Origin: a virus
DNA length: 27,062 nucleotides
Strand: one strand, 5' to 3'
Virus record (IMG/VR): IMGVR_UViG_3300022540_000268
Span: 1-27,062 of that record
Shown: one piece after another, positions 1-7,302 of the stretch
Layout of the letters: the number at the start of each line of letters is the position of its first letter
Numbering within the stretch: the first letter of the stretch is position 1
The notes under the pieces: model-generated
The model's input: the letters and a program-made list of their open reading frames with translations, nothing else
The model's database searches: none
What the model was told of the DNA's origin: nothing
Translations under genes and position numbers: made by a program

Positions 1-834
1 CATGAGAATATACATGGATCTGTTGCTCCTGTAGACAGAGAGAAGCAAACTCTCCAGGGCGATCTGATTCCAATCGACAGGTATTATACTCTTACAGACG
101 GCTCCTTGCATCCCCGAATGGCAGCAATAGATGATCTCAACAGGTTGGGAGATATATACAAAACAGATTGGGCTTTATTATGTGGAGTCGATAGAGCTGA
201 TCCTCTGAAGATCAATAAGATGGCCGGAGCGAGAACAATCGTCACTATCGTAGCAAAAGGTCTTCCGAACAGCAAAAACAATCCTGATATGTACCTTGAA
301 GAAGGAATGGTTAAAAATTATATCTACTTCATGCTGCATCTAACCCATATTGAATCAAATGAGCTTGAACACATCAAGAATACAATCAAAGAAGCAGCTG
401 ATGTGTTCGATGGGGTAGATACCTTATGTGCAGAGCGTTGGGGCATGTGGGACATTGCAGGATGGTGTGAAGAGCAGGAAATCATCTTTGAAGCTATCTC
501 TCCTACATACGAGCGCCAACGTAATGCATTCACTGAGTTGTACACCTTGTATAAAACAGGACTGTTCAAGACCCCTATAATTAGAGTGCCTGGATCAAAG
601 GAATCAGATGTTCTTGCAGAGGAAGCAGCTCTGTTTGATAGTAATCCTTTCAAGAAGTGGTATGGTTCTCCTGAGAAGAATGAAAAGTACGGTACTCAAG
701 ATGATAGCATGTTTGCTCTTGCTTGGAGCATCTATGGTGGAAGGAACTTAGGTGTTCAGGAGTTCAGGGAAAGAAAGAACGATTTTGTCTTCGCTGAGAT
801 GTTCCCAAACAAAGCCTTGATTGGAAAGTATTAA
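1..834 (+). CDS. terL: Terminase large subunit, C-terminal (nuclease) part; 5' end outside window
   Basis: Large terminase subunit, the motor and nuclease that cuts phage DNA and pumps it through the portal. The frame is open from base 1 with no credible start, so the gene enters from upstream; only the last 277 codons are here. The TTG at 106 lies inside this frame and is not taken as the start. The ATPase domain is missing. What remains looks like the RNase H-fold nuclease: an early acidic strand motif CGVDRADP (the Asp codon is at 190-192), a middle segment around AERWGMWDIAGW, and a late KWYGSPEK...YGTQDD motif (the Asp pair is at 700-705) followed by an ALAWSIYGG helix, as in lambda gpA-type and related terminases. 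It lies just ahead of the portal gene. The family call is firm; the subgroup is from memory of motifs. Confidence 0.88.
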   Translation, partial: HENIHGSVAPVDREKQTLQGDLIPIDRYYTLTDGSLHPRMAAIDDLNRLGDIYKTDWALLCGVDRADPLKINKMAGARTIVTIVAKGLPNSKNNPDMYLEEGMVKNYIYFMLHLTHIESNELEHIKNTIKEAADVFDGVDTLCAERWGMWDIAGWCEEQEIIFEAISPTYERQRNAFTELYTLYKTGLFKTPIIRVPGSKESDVLAEEAALFDSNPFKKWYGSPEKNEKYGTQDDSMFALAWSIYGGRNLGVQEFRERKNDFVFAEMFPNKALIGKY

Positions 835-846
835 ATAGTGTATAAT
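817..846 (+). promoter_or_regulatory. Predicted sigma70-type promoter ahead of the portal gene
   Basis: TTGATT at 817-822 and TATAAT at 841-846 are separated by 18 nt. The -35 box overlaps the terminase 3' end and the -10 box lies just after its stop. Initiation would be expected near 853, leaving a short leader before the portal ribosome-binding site at 872. The hexamers are directly visible; activity is inferred. Chance matches are possible in AT-rich DNA, but the position in one of the few intergenic gaps supports it. Confidence 0.45.
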
Positions 847-871
847 AAATTGGATTGGATTATTAATTAAT

Positions 872-875
872 GGAG
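872..875 (+). promoter_or_regulatory. Ribosome-binding site that decides the portal start
   Basis: GGAG lies 6 nt before the ATG at 882. The earlier in-frame ATG at 870 has no purine-rich site upstream, only TTATTAATTA, and would overlap this GGAG. The ATG at 882 is therefore preferred. Confidence 0.6.
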
Positions 876-881
876 ACAAAG

Positions 882-2486
882 ATGGAAAGGGATCAGAAGG
901 TAGTAGAGAAAATGGTAGATGAGATGCCTGATGATGTGTTACAATATGTGGCACAATCGTCTATGCCTTGGTCATCTCCTTACACAGGTGCAGAAACGGT
1001 AAAGGATGAAGACGGTTTTATTGTAAGTCCACTCACAGACTTTGCAGGATTCTCAAAACTGCAAATGGAATGTTGGAATAAGTTTATTGATAATCCTCAG
1101 ATCAATTCTCATGTACGTGATTTCATGGGAAGTCTCACGGGACATGGATTTGAAACAATCACAAGCGTTCCTGAGATTCAGGAAGTCATAGAGGAGATTG
1201 AGGAAGATCCTCGCAATGCTCTCTATGTGAATATGACAAAATACGTTGCAAGATCAGAGATTGAAGGAGAGCTTTTTCTTTGTCTTACTCTTCATCCCAA
1301 AGGTTTTATAGAAGTAGATTTTATGGATCCATCTTCTCTGAAAGGAGGAGGAGATAATAATTCAGGTATCTATTTTCATCCAAAAAAGCAAACAATGCCA
1401 CTTATGTATCGTTTTGAGGACGATAATAAGGAAGTAAATCACATTCCATCGATTAATTTAGCATATTATCCTGATATGTACAAAATTCTGAAGGAATCGA
1501 AGGGATATACAGCCAAAAAGGAAGGAAATTCACGTTATAGAGGCAAAAAGTTTAAGAAAATAGGAGGTTTCAATCGATTTATTGTTACCTGGGATAGAGG
1601 CTTTTTGACGAAACGGAACATTTCTCATATCAGAACTACTATCATTTGGATCAATCATTATGAGAATTTGAAGAAATGGGAGATAGATCATAAGAAATCA
1701 AGTGGATCTTATCTTTGGGTAGCTTCTATTACAGATTCAAAGGCATATAGAACATGGTTGAAGCTTACTCCTGAACAAAAGGCAGAAACAGGACTATTTG
1801 CGAAGAAGACCCCAGGTGGGACTCTTGTATTGCCTCCAGGTATTACACTTGAATGCAAGAATCCTAATCTTCCTAAGATTAGTGAGGCTGATACGGATAT
1901 CATGCATATGGTGACTTCAGGACTGAATACGCCTGAAGATATGGTTACTGGTGTAACAAAAGGCAGTACTTTTTCAGGAGTCAAGGCATCACGTGGGCCT
2001 CAATCTGACAGGGTACATGATAATATCGCATATTTTGAACGGTTCTTGCGTTTTGAGTTTTGGAGAGCTATCTTTTTTCTCAGATCAACTGTAACTAGTT
2101 TTCCAACAACATTTAAAGCAAAGGAAGTGATAGAGTTCAAGAACAAGGAACCTATCACTCGCAATGTGGTTCATCCTGCCCACAAGATGATTGATTTTGA
2201 ATTTCCAACTTCTGAAGTATCAGATGCAGAAGCTAAAGCAAAAGCTTATCTAGGAGTAAAACATCCATCCGTTGTTGAGGCTCTTGGTATTCCTAGATCA
2301 GTAGTGGCGAAGAAACTGGGATTCAATGGATACAGGAAGAAACGTCTTCTATATGCAACAGAGGATGAAATCTATCCTGAGTTGCCTCTTACAGTAGATT
2401 TAGAATCAATGCAAGAAGGGGGACAGGATCCTAAGAAATCGAACGGTGAGGAGATAAATACCCCTCCTCCTGATAAGAAGGAATGA
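882..2486 (+). CDS. Portal protein
   Basis: Portal protein, the dodecameric ring at one capsid vertex through which terminase pumps DNA and onto which the neck is built. From the ATG at 882 it has 534 residues, close to lambda gpB. Recognisable portal features are the early SMPWSSPYTGAET segment, an alpha/beta core with ARSEIEGELFLCL and VDFMDPSSL (roughly residues 125-155), and the later helical stretch TSGLNTPEDMVTGVTKGSTF, followed by an amphipathic helix rich in Phe and Arg where the crown and tunnel are usually built. The C terminus is hydrophilic and Pro/Lys-rich. Position between terminase and protease fits. An alternative start at 870 adds four residues but lacks a ribosome-binding site. 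Sequence identity to any named portal cannot be judged here. Confidence 0.85.
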   Translation: MERDQKVVEKMVDEMPDDVLQYVAQSSMPWSSPYTGAETVKDEDGFIVSPLTDFAGFSKLQMECWNKFIDNPQINSHVRDFMGSLTGHGFETITSVPEIQEVIEEIEEDPRNALYVNMTKYVARSEIEGELFLCLTLHPKGFIEVDFMDPSSLKGGGDNNSGIYFHPKKQTMPLMYRFEDDNKEVNHIPSINLAYYPDMYKILKESKGYTAKKEGNSRYRGKKFKKIGGFNRFIVTWDRGFLTKRNISHIRTTIIWINHYENLKKWEIDHKKSSGSYLWVASITDSKAYRTWLKLTPEQKAETGLFAKKTPGGTLVLPPGITLECKNPNLPKISEADTDIMHMVTSGLNTPEDMVTGVTKGSTFSGVKASRGPQSDRVHDNIAYFERFLRFEFWRAIFFLRSTVTSFPTTFKAKEVIEFKNKEPITRNVVHPAHKMIDFEFPTSEVSDAEAKAKAYLGVKHPSVVEALGIPRSVVAKKLGFNGYRKKRLLYATEDEIYPELPLTVDLESMQEGGQDPKKSNGEEINTPPPDKKE

Positions 2487-2505
2487 CAAGGTGTGCAGAT
2501 ATTCC

Positions 2506-2534
2506 TTGACTTTATTGTTACCAGACTATATTAT
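2506..2534 (+). promoter_or_regulatory. Predicted sigma70-type promoter ahead of protease/scaffold/capsid genes
   Basis: TTGACT at 2506-2511, a 17-nt spacer and TATTAT at 2529-2534 form a near-consensus promoter in the gap between portal and protease genes. Initiation near 2541 leaves room for the GGAGG at 2553 but almost none for the in-frame ATG at 2547. It would boost the protease, scaffold, decoration and capsid genes, which are needed in many copies. Activity is inferred from sequence only. Confidence 0.5.
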
Positions 2535-2552
2535 TAATTAAACTATATGGAC

Positions 2553-2557
2553 GGAGG
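2553..2557 (+). promoter_or_regulatory. Ribosome-binding site that decides the protease start
   Basis: GGAGG lies 4 nt before the ATG at 2562. The alternative in-frame ATG at 2547 precedes this site and has no purine-rich sequence of its own. Confidence 0.6.
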
Positions 2558-2561
2558 ACAT

Positions 2562-3935
2562 ATGCCGAAAACATACGAACGGATATTCGCTCAGTTGTTC
2601 AACACACCTTGGTTGATTACTGAAGACTGGATGAAAACGATCATTGAGATCGCCCGTCGAGAAGGAGATATTGAAGCAGTAAGATCCAAAATGTCTCAAC
2701 CACTTGATGAGACCAGAACAGCTTTCGTGAGAGATGGTGTTGCTCACATTCCAATCGCTGGTCCTATTTTTCCTAAAGCAAATCTAATGACAGAATTCAG
2801 TGGAGCGACTTCTATTGCAGCTCTTGCAAGAGATTTTGATGTAGCCCTGGATGATGATGACATTCACAGAATTGTCCTTGATATTGATTCTCCTGGAGGA
2901 GCAGTAACAGGGGTGAATGAAATGGCAAATATTATTAAACAGGCTAATGCCCATAAGGAAGTGATTTCTTATGTAAGTGGTACAGGAGCTTCAGCAGCCT
3001 ACTGGTTGGCATCTGCGGCGAATGAGGTAGTACTTGATGCTACTGCTCGTGTTGGTAGTATCGGTGTTGTTGTGGCGTATCCTTCTTCGAAGAATGAAGA
3101 CAGGATTGAAATTGTCAACACTGCAAGCCCGAATAAACGTATTGACCCAAGTACAGATAAGGGCAAAGAAGTTGTTACAGAGGAATTGGACGCTCTTGCC
3201 GATGTGTTCATTGCTACTGTAGCTGAAAATATGGGTGTCTCGGAGAAGGTTGTTCGTTCAGACTTTGGCCGAGGAGGAATACTGGTTGGTAAGAATGCTG
3301 TTGAGGTAGGAATGGCTGACCGGTTGGGATCATTTGAAACGCTCTTAACTGAAACAAGTAACTACGGAGGAAGTGTAATGACACAAAAAAGTACCAAAAC
3401 TACTGTAGTGACTGCTGAGTCTTTGAAGAAAGACCATCCGGAAGCCTACGAAGATGTTTTCAAGGCCGGTGCAGCTACTACGTTGTCTGAAAATGACAAG
3501 TCCATGAAGGATAAAGACGACCAGATTGCTAATCTGAAAGCTGATCTTGAGAAAGAAAAAGGTGCCAATGAAAAATTGAATGGTCGTGTTGATTCTTTGG
3601 AGAAAAATGAGATGATTCGATCTGCAAAAGAGATTGGAACATCTGCAACTGCAATTATGGACGCTAAACTGTCTGCAAGTGACATCCCTTCTAGCATGCA
3701 TGTTAAAGTAGCCAAAATGGTAGACCATAAGTCCTTTATGAAGGAAGGCATTTTTGATGCAACAGCATATTCTGCCGCTATTGATGCAGAAGTTGCTGAT
3801 TGGGAAAGTAAATTGGGTGATAATGACTCAGTTCTTGGTTTCAGTACTTCAGTTAAAGAAACATCTGAAGAAGAAAATGCTGAGACTGACTCCATCGTTG
3901 ATCGTATGATTGGTCACGTTAACATTGTTCAATAA
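2562..3935 (+). CDS. S49-family capsid (pro)head protease with C-terminal scaffold region
   Basis: Capsid maturation protease of the SppA/ClpP-like serine-lysine family S49, equivalent to lambda gpC. From the ATG at 2562 it has 457 residues. The protease domain occupies about the first 265: VLDIDSPGGAV (oxyanion-side strand and glycine loop), GTGASAAYWLAS with the likely nucleophile Ser144, then SPNKRIDP with the likely general base Lys192, 48 residues later, close to the spacing in bacterial SppA. FGRGGILVGKNAVEVGMAD closes the fold. The last 185 residues are hydrophilic and include a predicted coiled coil around DKDDQIANLKADLEKEKG; this part can also be made alone as scaffold (separate entry). 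In lambda-type phages this protein processes the scaffold and portal complex inside the prohead. Neighbours (portal, decoration, capsid) agree. Catalytic residues are assigned by motif, not by structure. Confidence 0.9.
   Translation: MPKTYERIFAQLFNTPWLITEDWMKTIIEIARREGDIEAVRSKMSQPLDETRTAFVRDGVAHIPIAGPIFPKANLMTEFSGATSIAALARDFDVALDDDDIHRIVLDIDSPGGAVTGVNEMANIIKQANAHKEVISYVSGTGASAAYWLASAANEVVLDATARVGSIGVVVAYPSSKNEDRIEIVNTASPNKRIDPSTDKGKEVVTEELDALADVFIATVAENMGVSEKVVRSDFGRGGILVGKNAVEVGMADRLGSFETLLTETSNYGGSVMTQKSTKTTVVTAESLKKDHPEAYEDVFKAGAATTLSENDKSMKDKDDQIANLKADLEKEKGANEKLNGRVDSLEKNEMIRSAKEIGTSATAIMDAKLSASDIPSSMHVKVAKMVDHKSFMKEGIFDATAYSAAIDAEVADWESKLGDNDSVLGFSTSVKETSEEENAETDSIVDRMIGHVNIVQ
3366..3370 (+). 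promoter_or_regulatory. Internal ribosome-binding site for the nested scaffold
   Basis: GGAGG inside the protease gene lies 7 nt before an in-frame ATG at 3378, an ideal spacing. In the longer protein it encodes part of the linker between the protease and scaffold regions. Confidence 0.7.
3378..3935 (+). CDS. Nested scaffolding protein (in-frame start inside the protease gene)
   Basis: A 185-residue scaffold identical to the C-terminal part of the protease, begun at an internal ATG at 3378 with its own GGAGG. The product is hydrophilic and acidic, with a heptad-like segment rich in Lys, Glu, Asp and Leu (about residues 45-75), and ends in an acidic stretch and VDRMIGHVNIVQ, as expected for a capsid-binding C-terminal helix. 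Lambda makes Nu3 in the same way from the 3' part of gene C, and many phages with S49 proteases share that design. Excess scaffold would shape the prohead around the capsid protein and then be digested by the protease. The start and ribosome-binding site are seen directly; the role is inferred by analogy. Confidence 0.72.
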   Translation: MTQKSTKTTVVTAESLKKDHPEAYEDVFKAGAATTLSENDKSMKDKDDQIANLKADLEKEKGANEKLNGRVDSLEKNEMIRSAKEIGTSATAIMDAKLSASDIPSSMHVKVAKMVDHKSFMKEGIFDATAYSAAIDAEVADWESKLGDNDSVLGFSTSVKETSEEENAETDSIVDRMIGHVNIVQ

Positions 3936-3949
3936 GGAGGACAGCTAAT

Positions 3950-4630
3950 ATGGCAACTGTAGGATTAGGCGGAAGCATTCCGCAAATGAATCGTTCAGGC
4001 ATTACCCCTGGCTCAAGAGCACTGTTTCACAGTGTCCGGGACATTGCCCTTATTATCGACAAGACTGTTAAAGCTGGTTATGGCTATTTGAAGGCTGGTA
4101 CTGTTATGGCCATCAGTGCTTATGACAGTGATCTTGTTCCCTATCCAGAAGCTGCATTTGCAACAAACCTTGCAAATGCGAAAGCTTTTCTTGTTGCAGA
4201 TAGTGGAGCAGCTTCTAATACTATAGAGGTTCTCAATGATGAAGCATATAAGTTTGGAGTTGGTGCCTCACTTATAGTTGTTGATGACACTACTGCCGCA
4301 GAAGATCTCGGAGCTATTACTGATATCACTCGTGGTGCAAATGGTATTGCAGTTATTACTGTCACTACCAATACTGGTGCAACATCATTCACTGTTGTTC
4401 GAACTGCAAGCGTAGTTCTGAAATCTGATACATCTGCCGGGTTCACTAAAGCCGCTTATGTTTTAGATCAGGACATTAATACCGGCTATGGTGCTGATGC
4501 ACTTGGCGCCAATACATCTGTAGTGATCAGTAATGCTGTATTGTATTCTGCTCCTATGGTAAACCTTGATGCGGCAGCAATTACTGACTTAGGTGTAGTC
4601 AGTGATGGTCGTTTCGCTATCCTCAAGTAA
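3950..4630 (+). CDS. Head decoration (capsid-stabilising) protein, lambda gpD-like, with inserted domain
   Basis: Probable decoration protein that sits on the outer capsid surface and stabilises the expanded shell. It starts at the ATG at 3950 behind AGGAGG (3935-3940) and has 226 residues, about twice lambda gpD. The N-terminal VKAGYGYLKAGTVMAI and C-terminal GFTKAAYVLDQDI...NAVLYSAPMVN segments resemble the gpD-type fold, in which a short beta-rich core is preceded by a flexible arm. Between them, residues about 78-155 form a Thr/Val-rich, beta-predicted insert that resembles a segment of the neighbouring capsid protein. Position directly before the capsid gene, as D precedes E in lambda, is the strongest evidence. 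The alternative is a head fibre or other accessory capsid protein. Confidence 0.68.
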   Translation: MATVGLGGSIPQMNRSGITPGSRALFHSVRDIALIIDKTVKAGYGYLKAGTVMAISAYDSDLVPYPEAAFATNLANAKAFLVADSGAASNTIEVLNDEAYKFGVGASLIVVDDTTAAEDLGAITDITRGANGIAVITVTTNTGATSFTVVRTASVVLKSDTSAGFTKAAYVLDQDINTGYGADALGANTSVVISNAVLYSAPMVNLDAAAITDLGVVSDGRFAILK

Positions 4631-4645
4631 GGGAGAAATGACATT

Positions 4646-5872
4646 ATGAAAGGTTCTGCCGGAATCCCGGCCTTACAATTAGAGGTACTGAATAAACTTA
4701 TCACTAAGTTTGATCGGGCACCCTCCATGTTCTTCACCGGACTCTTCCCTGCTGTGCAGGCTGAGTCTGATACTATTAAATGGGAAATCGAATACGGCTC
4801 TGCCGGAATGACTCCTTTCGTAGCTCCTGGTTCTGTTGCTCCTGCTATCGGACTTGACGGAATTGGTGAGGGTTCTGCGAAAGCAGCATTCTATAAAGAG
4901 AAAATGTATTTTGATGAAGTATTTCTCAACAACATGCGTGAACCAGGCACATACGCCACTTACCAGACTGCTGAACGCAAACTGGCAAAAGGTGTTCGTA
5001 AGCTTCGTTTCCGCATTGATCGTCGCCGTGAATGGATGATGTCTCAGATGCTTCTCAATGGTACTTTGAGTTACACCATGAAAGGTGGTACCAAGTTTTC
5101 CGTTTCTTATGGTATCCCTGCATCTCATCTCATCACTCTTGCAACTGATGATAAGTGGGGCACAGGTTCTACTCGTAATCCTGTACGTGATATTTACGAT
5201 GCCAAGTCCCTCCTTGCTGATGACGCTGGAGTTACTCCATCTTATGCAATTTTGAATAGTGAGCTTCTGAAGACTCTTATCCTTGATTCGAATATTCAGT
5301 CTCTCCTTAGTAAGAGTGCATTTGGTGATGGTTCTCTCTTTACAAATCCCGCACAGGTTATTGGTGAGTTGCTTGGCGTAGGCAAACTGATGATCTACGA
5401 TGAGCTTTACGAAGTAACTGGTTGGTTGACTGGCGCTGTTACAGGTGGAGCTACAACTGCTATTCCGGTGGATGATACCTCTGATTTTGAAGCTGGTGCT
5501 AAGTTGCGCTTTATTGATGTATCTGAGCCTAATACCTGGGAAGACTGTACAATTGCCAGTGTTGATCATACAGCTGGAACTGTGACTGTTGCTGTGGCTC
5601 CTGTAGCCAGTTACGTTGCTGGTGAAGATAAAGTTATCATGCGGAAGAAATTCATTGATGACAATACCTTCATGCTTTTCTCTACTATATCGGCTGATGG
5701 AGATTCTATTGCAGAATTTATGGAAGCTCCTTATGGTATCGGAAGACGTTGGGGAACCTACGCAGATACTAAAGACGAGTGGGATCCAGAAGGTCTATGG
5801 ATGCGTATTCAGGATAAAGGTCTTCCAGTAATGTATCATCCTGATACTACCGTTCGTATTACAGTTCGATAA
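4646..5872 (+). CDS. Major capsid protein, lambda gpE-like, with inserted surface domain
   Basis: Major capsid protein that builds the icosahedral shell. It has 408 residues, about 67 more than lambda gpE. Family features: an N-terminal segment around LNKLITKFDRAPSMF, the FDEVFLNNMREPGTYATY stretch, long basic helices RKLRFRIDRRREWMMSQML (the spine-helix region of the HK97 fold) and a C-terminal RRWGTYADTKDEWDPEGLW...KGLPVMYHPD block typical of gpE-type proteins. Residues about 255-336 form a Thr/Val/Ala-rich beta insert with the VDDTSDFEAGAKLRFID motif, which accounts for the extra length and is probably exposed on the capsid surface. The start at 4646 has GGGAG at 4631-4635; an ATG at 4638 is out of frame and stops after three codons. 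The absence of a long cleaved leader suggests the protein itself need not be processed. Confidence 0.9.
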   Translation: MKGSAGIPALQLEVLNKLITKFDRAPSMFFTGLFPAVQAESDTIKWEIEYGSAGMTPFVAPGSVAPAIGLDGIGEGSAKAAFYKEKMYFDEVFLNNMREPGTYATYQTAERKLAKGVRKLRFRIDRRREWMMSQMLLNGTLSYTMKGGTKFSVSYGIPASHLITLATDDKWGTGSTRNPVRDIYDAKSLLADDAGVTPSYAILNSELLKTLILDSNIQSLLSKSAFGDGSLFTNPAQVIGELLGVGKLMIYDELYEVTGWLTGAVTGGATTAIPVDDTSDFEAGAKLRFIDVSEPNTWEDCTIASVDHTAGTVTVAVAPVASYVAGEDKVIMRKKFIDDNTFMLFSTISADGDSIAEFMEAPYGIGRRWGTYADTKDEWDPEGLWMRIQDKGLPVMYHPDTTVRITVR

Positions 5873-5913
5873 TGGCAGATAAAGGAAGTTCAATTTAACT
5901 GGAGCACAATCTG

Positions 5914-6240
5914 ATGAAAGTACGATTAAAAGGGTACTTTTCAGTCGGAGGAACAATGATCCCTAAAGGCACCGAGTATCATGGTGCCTTTGAGGATCTT
6001 CCCGATTGGATACAAAAAGAAGTCAAGGGCAAAAGTCCTATGATTGAGATTACAGATACACCTAAGGCAGAAAAGGTGTCTACCCCTTCTAAAGTTGAAA
6101 TCAAAGCACAGGAAGAGCTTAAGAAGGCTGAAGAGCTTAAGAAGGCTGAAGAGCTTAAGAAGGATAAGGCCAAAGATCCTAAAGCCAAAGAGGCTGAGAA
6201 GACCTCAAGACTGAAGCCTCGTAAATCTGGAGACAAGTAA
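5914..6240 (+). CDS. Small Lys/Glu-repeat protein between capsid and connector genes
   Basis: A 108-residue protein of unknown role. The first 45 residues form a small folded-looking segment (MKVRLKGYFSVGGTMIPKGTEYHG) followed by an amphipathic stretch. From residue about 65 it becomes low-complexity, with three copies of an EELKKA unit and a strongly basic Lys/Arg-rich tail, likely a charged single helix or a disordered DNA- or capsid-binding tail. Ribosome-binding GGAG lies about 9 nt before the start. It overlaps the next gene by one base (TAATG). Genes at this position in other phages often encode a head-tail joining or minor head protein (lambda FI also has a repetitive charged tail). 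That comparison is positional, not based on sequence. Confidence 0.6.
   Translation: MKVRLKGYFSVGGTMIPKGTEYHGAFEDLPDWIQKEVKGKSPMIEITDTPKAEKVSTPSKVEIKAQEELKKAEELKKAEELKKDKAKDPKAKEAEKTSRLKPRKSGDK
6112..6165 (+). repeat. Three 18-bp tandem repeats (GAAGAGCTTAAGAAGGCT unit)
   Basis: Units lie at 6112-6129, 6130-6147 and 6148-6165; the first two are identical and the third ends GGAT instead of GGCT. They encode EELKKA, EELKKA and EELKKD in the gene at 5914. The near-perfect identity at DNA level suggests recent expansion by slippage. Confidence 0.95.
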
Positions 6241-6668
6241 TGCCTCTTGGAGATCAAGACGAACTCATTATTTCAGTTCAGACTTTAATGGGGGGATCTA
6301 GTTCTAAGCTATCTGGAGACGGTTTTATAAGTGCCGCAGGGCAAGCAGAAGCGGAATTGGGATGGTCTTATCCCTTATCTGATGCTCGAAAATGCTACTG
6401 GCTTGTTGAACGAGCTAGAAGACATGGCATTTACGTCTTAATGGTAGAATCTGCTCACAAGTTCCAATTTAAACAAATACACCTTGAGCACAGGTTTAAA
6501 CACTATATCCAGTTAGTTGAGAATTTAGATATTGCGTTTGTTAAGGCTCTTGAAGATTTCCCAGAGCTGTTTGATATGATTGACGGTGGCTATGATGATT
6601 TCGCCACAATGATCAACCCTGGTTTTGTTTATGATTCCCTTGGAAGAGATATAACTTACGTGGAGTGA
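6240..6668 (+). CDS. Putative head-tail connector/adaptor protein
   Basis: A 142-residue protein translated with a one-base overlap with the previous gene (TAATG), with GGAG a few bases upstream. It appears mainly helical: AAGQAEAELGW, ARKCYWLVERARRHGIYVLMV, and IHLEHRFKHYIQLVENLDIAFVKALEDFPEL. The N-terminal region with a helical bundle and an AEAELGW...LSDARKCYWLVERARRH segment is reminiscent of phage adaptor proteins that dock on the portal's outer face. No catalytic motif is visible. The call rests on size, helicity and position after the capsid gene; it could instead be another minor neck protein. Confidence 0.5.
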   Translation: MPLGDQDELIISVQTLMGGSSSKLSGDGFISAAGQAEAELGWSYPLSDARKCYWLVERARRHGIYVLMVESAHKFQFKQIHLEHRFKHYIQLVENLDIAFVKALEDFPELFDMIDGGYDDFATMINPGFVYDSLGRDITYVE

Positions 6669-6672
6669 TTTT

Positions 6673-7302
6673 ATGGCTGGCATAGGGGAAGATATTAAGG
6701 ATGTGCTTGTGGAACTCGGCACATCCATTCTTATTTATAAGTATCCAGGTCCGACTACAATTACAGAGGCTTGTGATCATGAATTCTATTCTACTCATTC
6801 TTCTGAGTTCCTGAGACAGTTCTTTTCAGGTGTCTCCCTTGTATATGACTCTCAAGTTGTGTCAGGGGATGTCGTTGACGCTATGGGAATGTCATTCATT
6901 GTTACAAGCATTTCTCCTACCTATTTCGAAAATGAGATTGTTGATCTTACTGCGGTGTTTTATCGGTGTAACTGTGTAGGTAAGATTCAACGGTATTTAC
7001 AAAAGTCATCATGGGATGGTGATTACAAAAAGGTTCGTGCATGGCAAGACATCTATACAGGTGCCAAGGCCTTGCAGTACGAAAATAAGTTTGATCAGAA
7101 ACAAATCATTGAGGCAGATATATTAGCTTTGACTATTGATGGAAATATCCTATTTCTTCCATCATACATTACAGTAAAAGAAGGTGATCGTTGGTTTCCT
7201 GATGAAACAGATCTTACTGTATTTCACAGAATTGCCTCAATAGACACAAAGAGACTTGATAATGTTTCCGTTTGCATTCTAAAGGATGATAAGAGGGAAT
7301 AA
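6673..7302 (+). CDS. Putative head closure (stopper) / neck protein
   Basis: A 209-residue protein with GGAG 7 nt before the ATG at 6673. The N-terminal half (MAGIGEDIKDVLVELGTSI..., YSTHSSEFLRQFF) is followed by two beta-rich segments, one around VVSGDVVDAMGMSFIVTSI and one around GNILFLPSYITVKEGDRWF...FHRIASIDTKRLDNVSVCIL. Short beta-barrel domains with a VxxGDxV/EGDRW loop and a following strand are typical of head-closure (stopper) proteins. The double occurrence suggests an internal duplication or a two-domain stopper. Position between the adaptor and the gp10-like connector agrees. No family can be named with certainty. Confidence 0.45.
   Translation: MAGIGEDIKDVLVELGTSILIYKYPGPTTITEACDHEFYSTHSSEFLRQFFSGVSLVYDSQVVSGDVVDAMGMSFIVTSISPTYFENEIVDLTAVFYRCNCVGKIQRYLQKSSWDGDYKKVRAWQDIYTGAKALQYENKFDQKQIIEADILALTIDGNILFLPSYITVKEGDRWFPDETDLTVFHRIASIDTKRLDNVSVCILKDDKRE

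Noticed and set aside
106-834. TTG at 106 as the terminase start
   Set aside because: The same frame is open to base 1 and reads like terminase sequence upstream of it, so the gene enters from outside the window.
3345-3895. Two long minus-strand frames opposite the protease/scaffold gene
   Set aside because: Both mirror the codon bias of a real gene on the other strand; products are low-complexity Ser/Phe-rich and lack context.
4638-4649. ATG at 4638 as capsid start
   Set aside because: It is out of frame and stops after three codons (ATG-ACA-TTA-TGA); the ATG at 4646 fits the capsid frame with GGGAG upstream.
4679-5569. A 296-codon open frame on the minus strand inside the capsid gene
   Set aside because: It lies wholly opposite the well-supported capsid gene, has no ribosome-binding site that stands out, and its Cys/Ser/Arg-rich product looks like an antisense translation.
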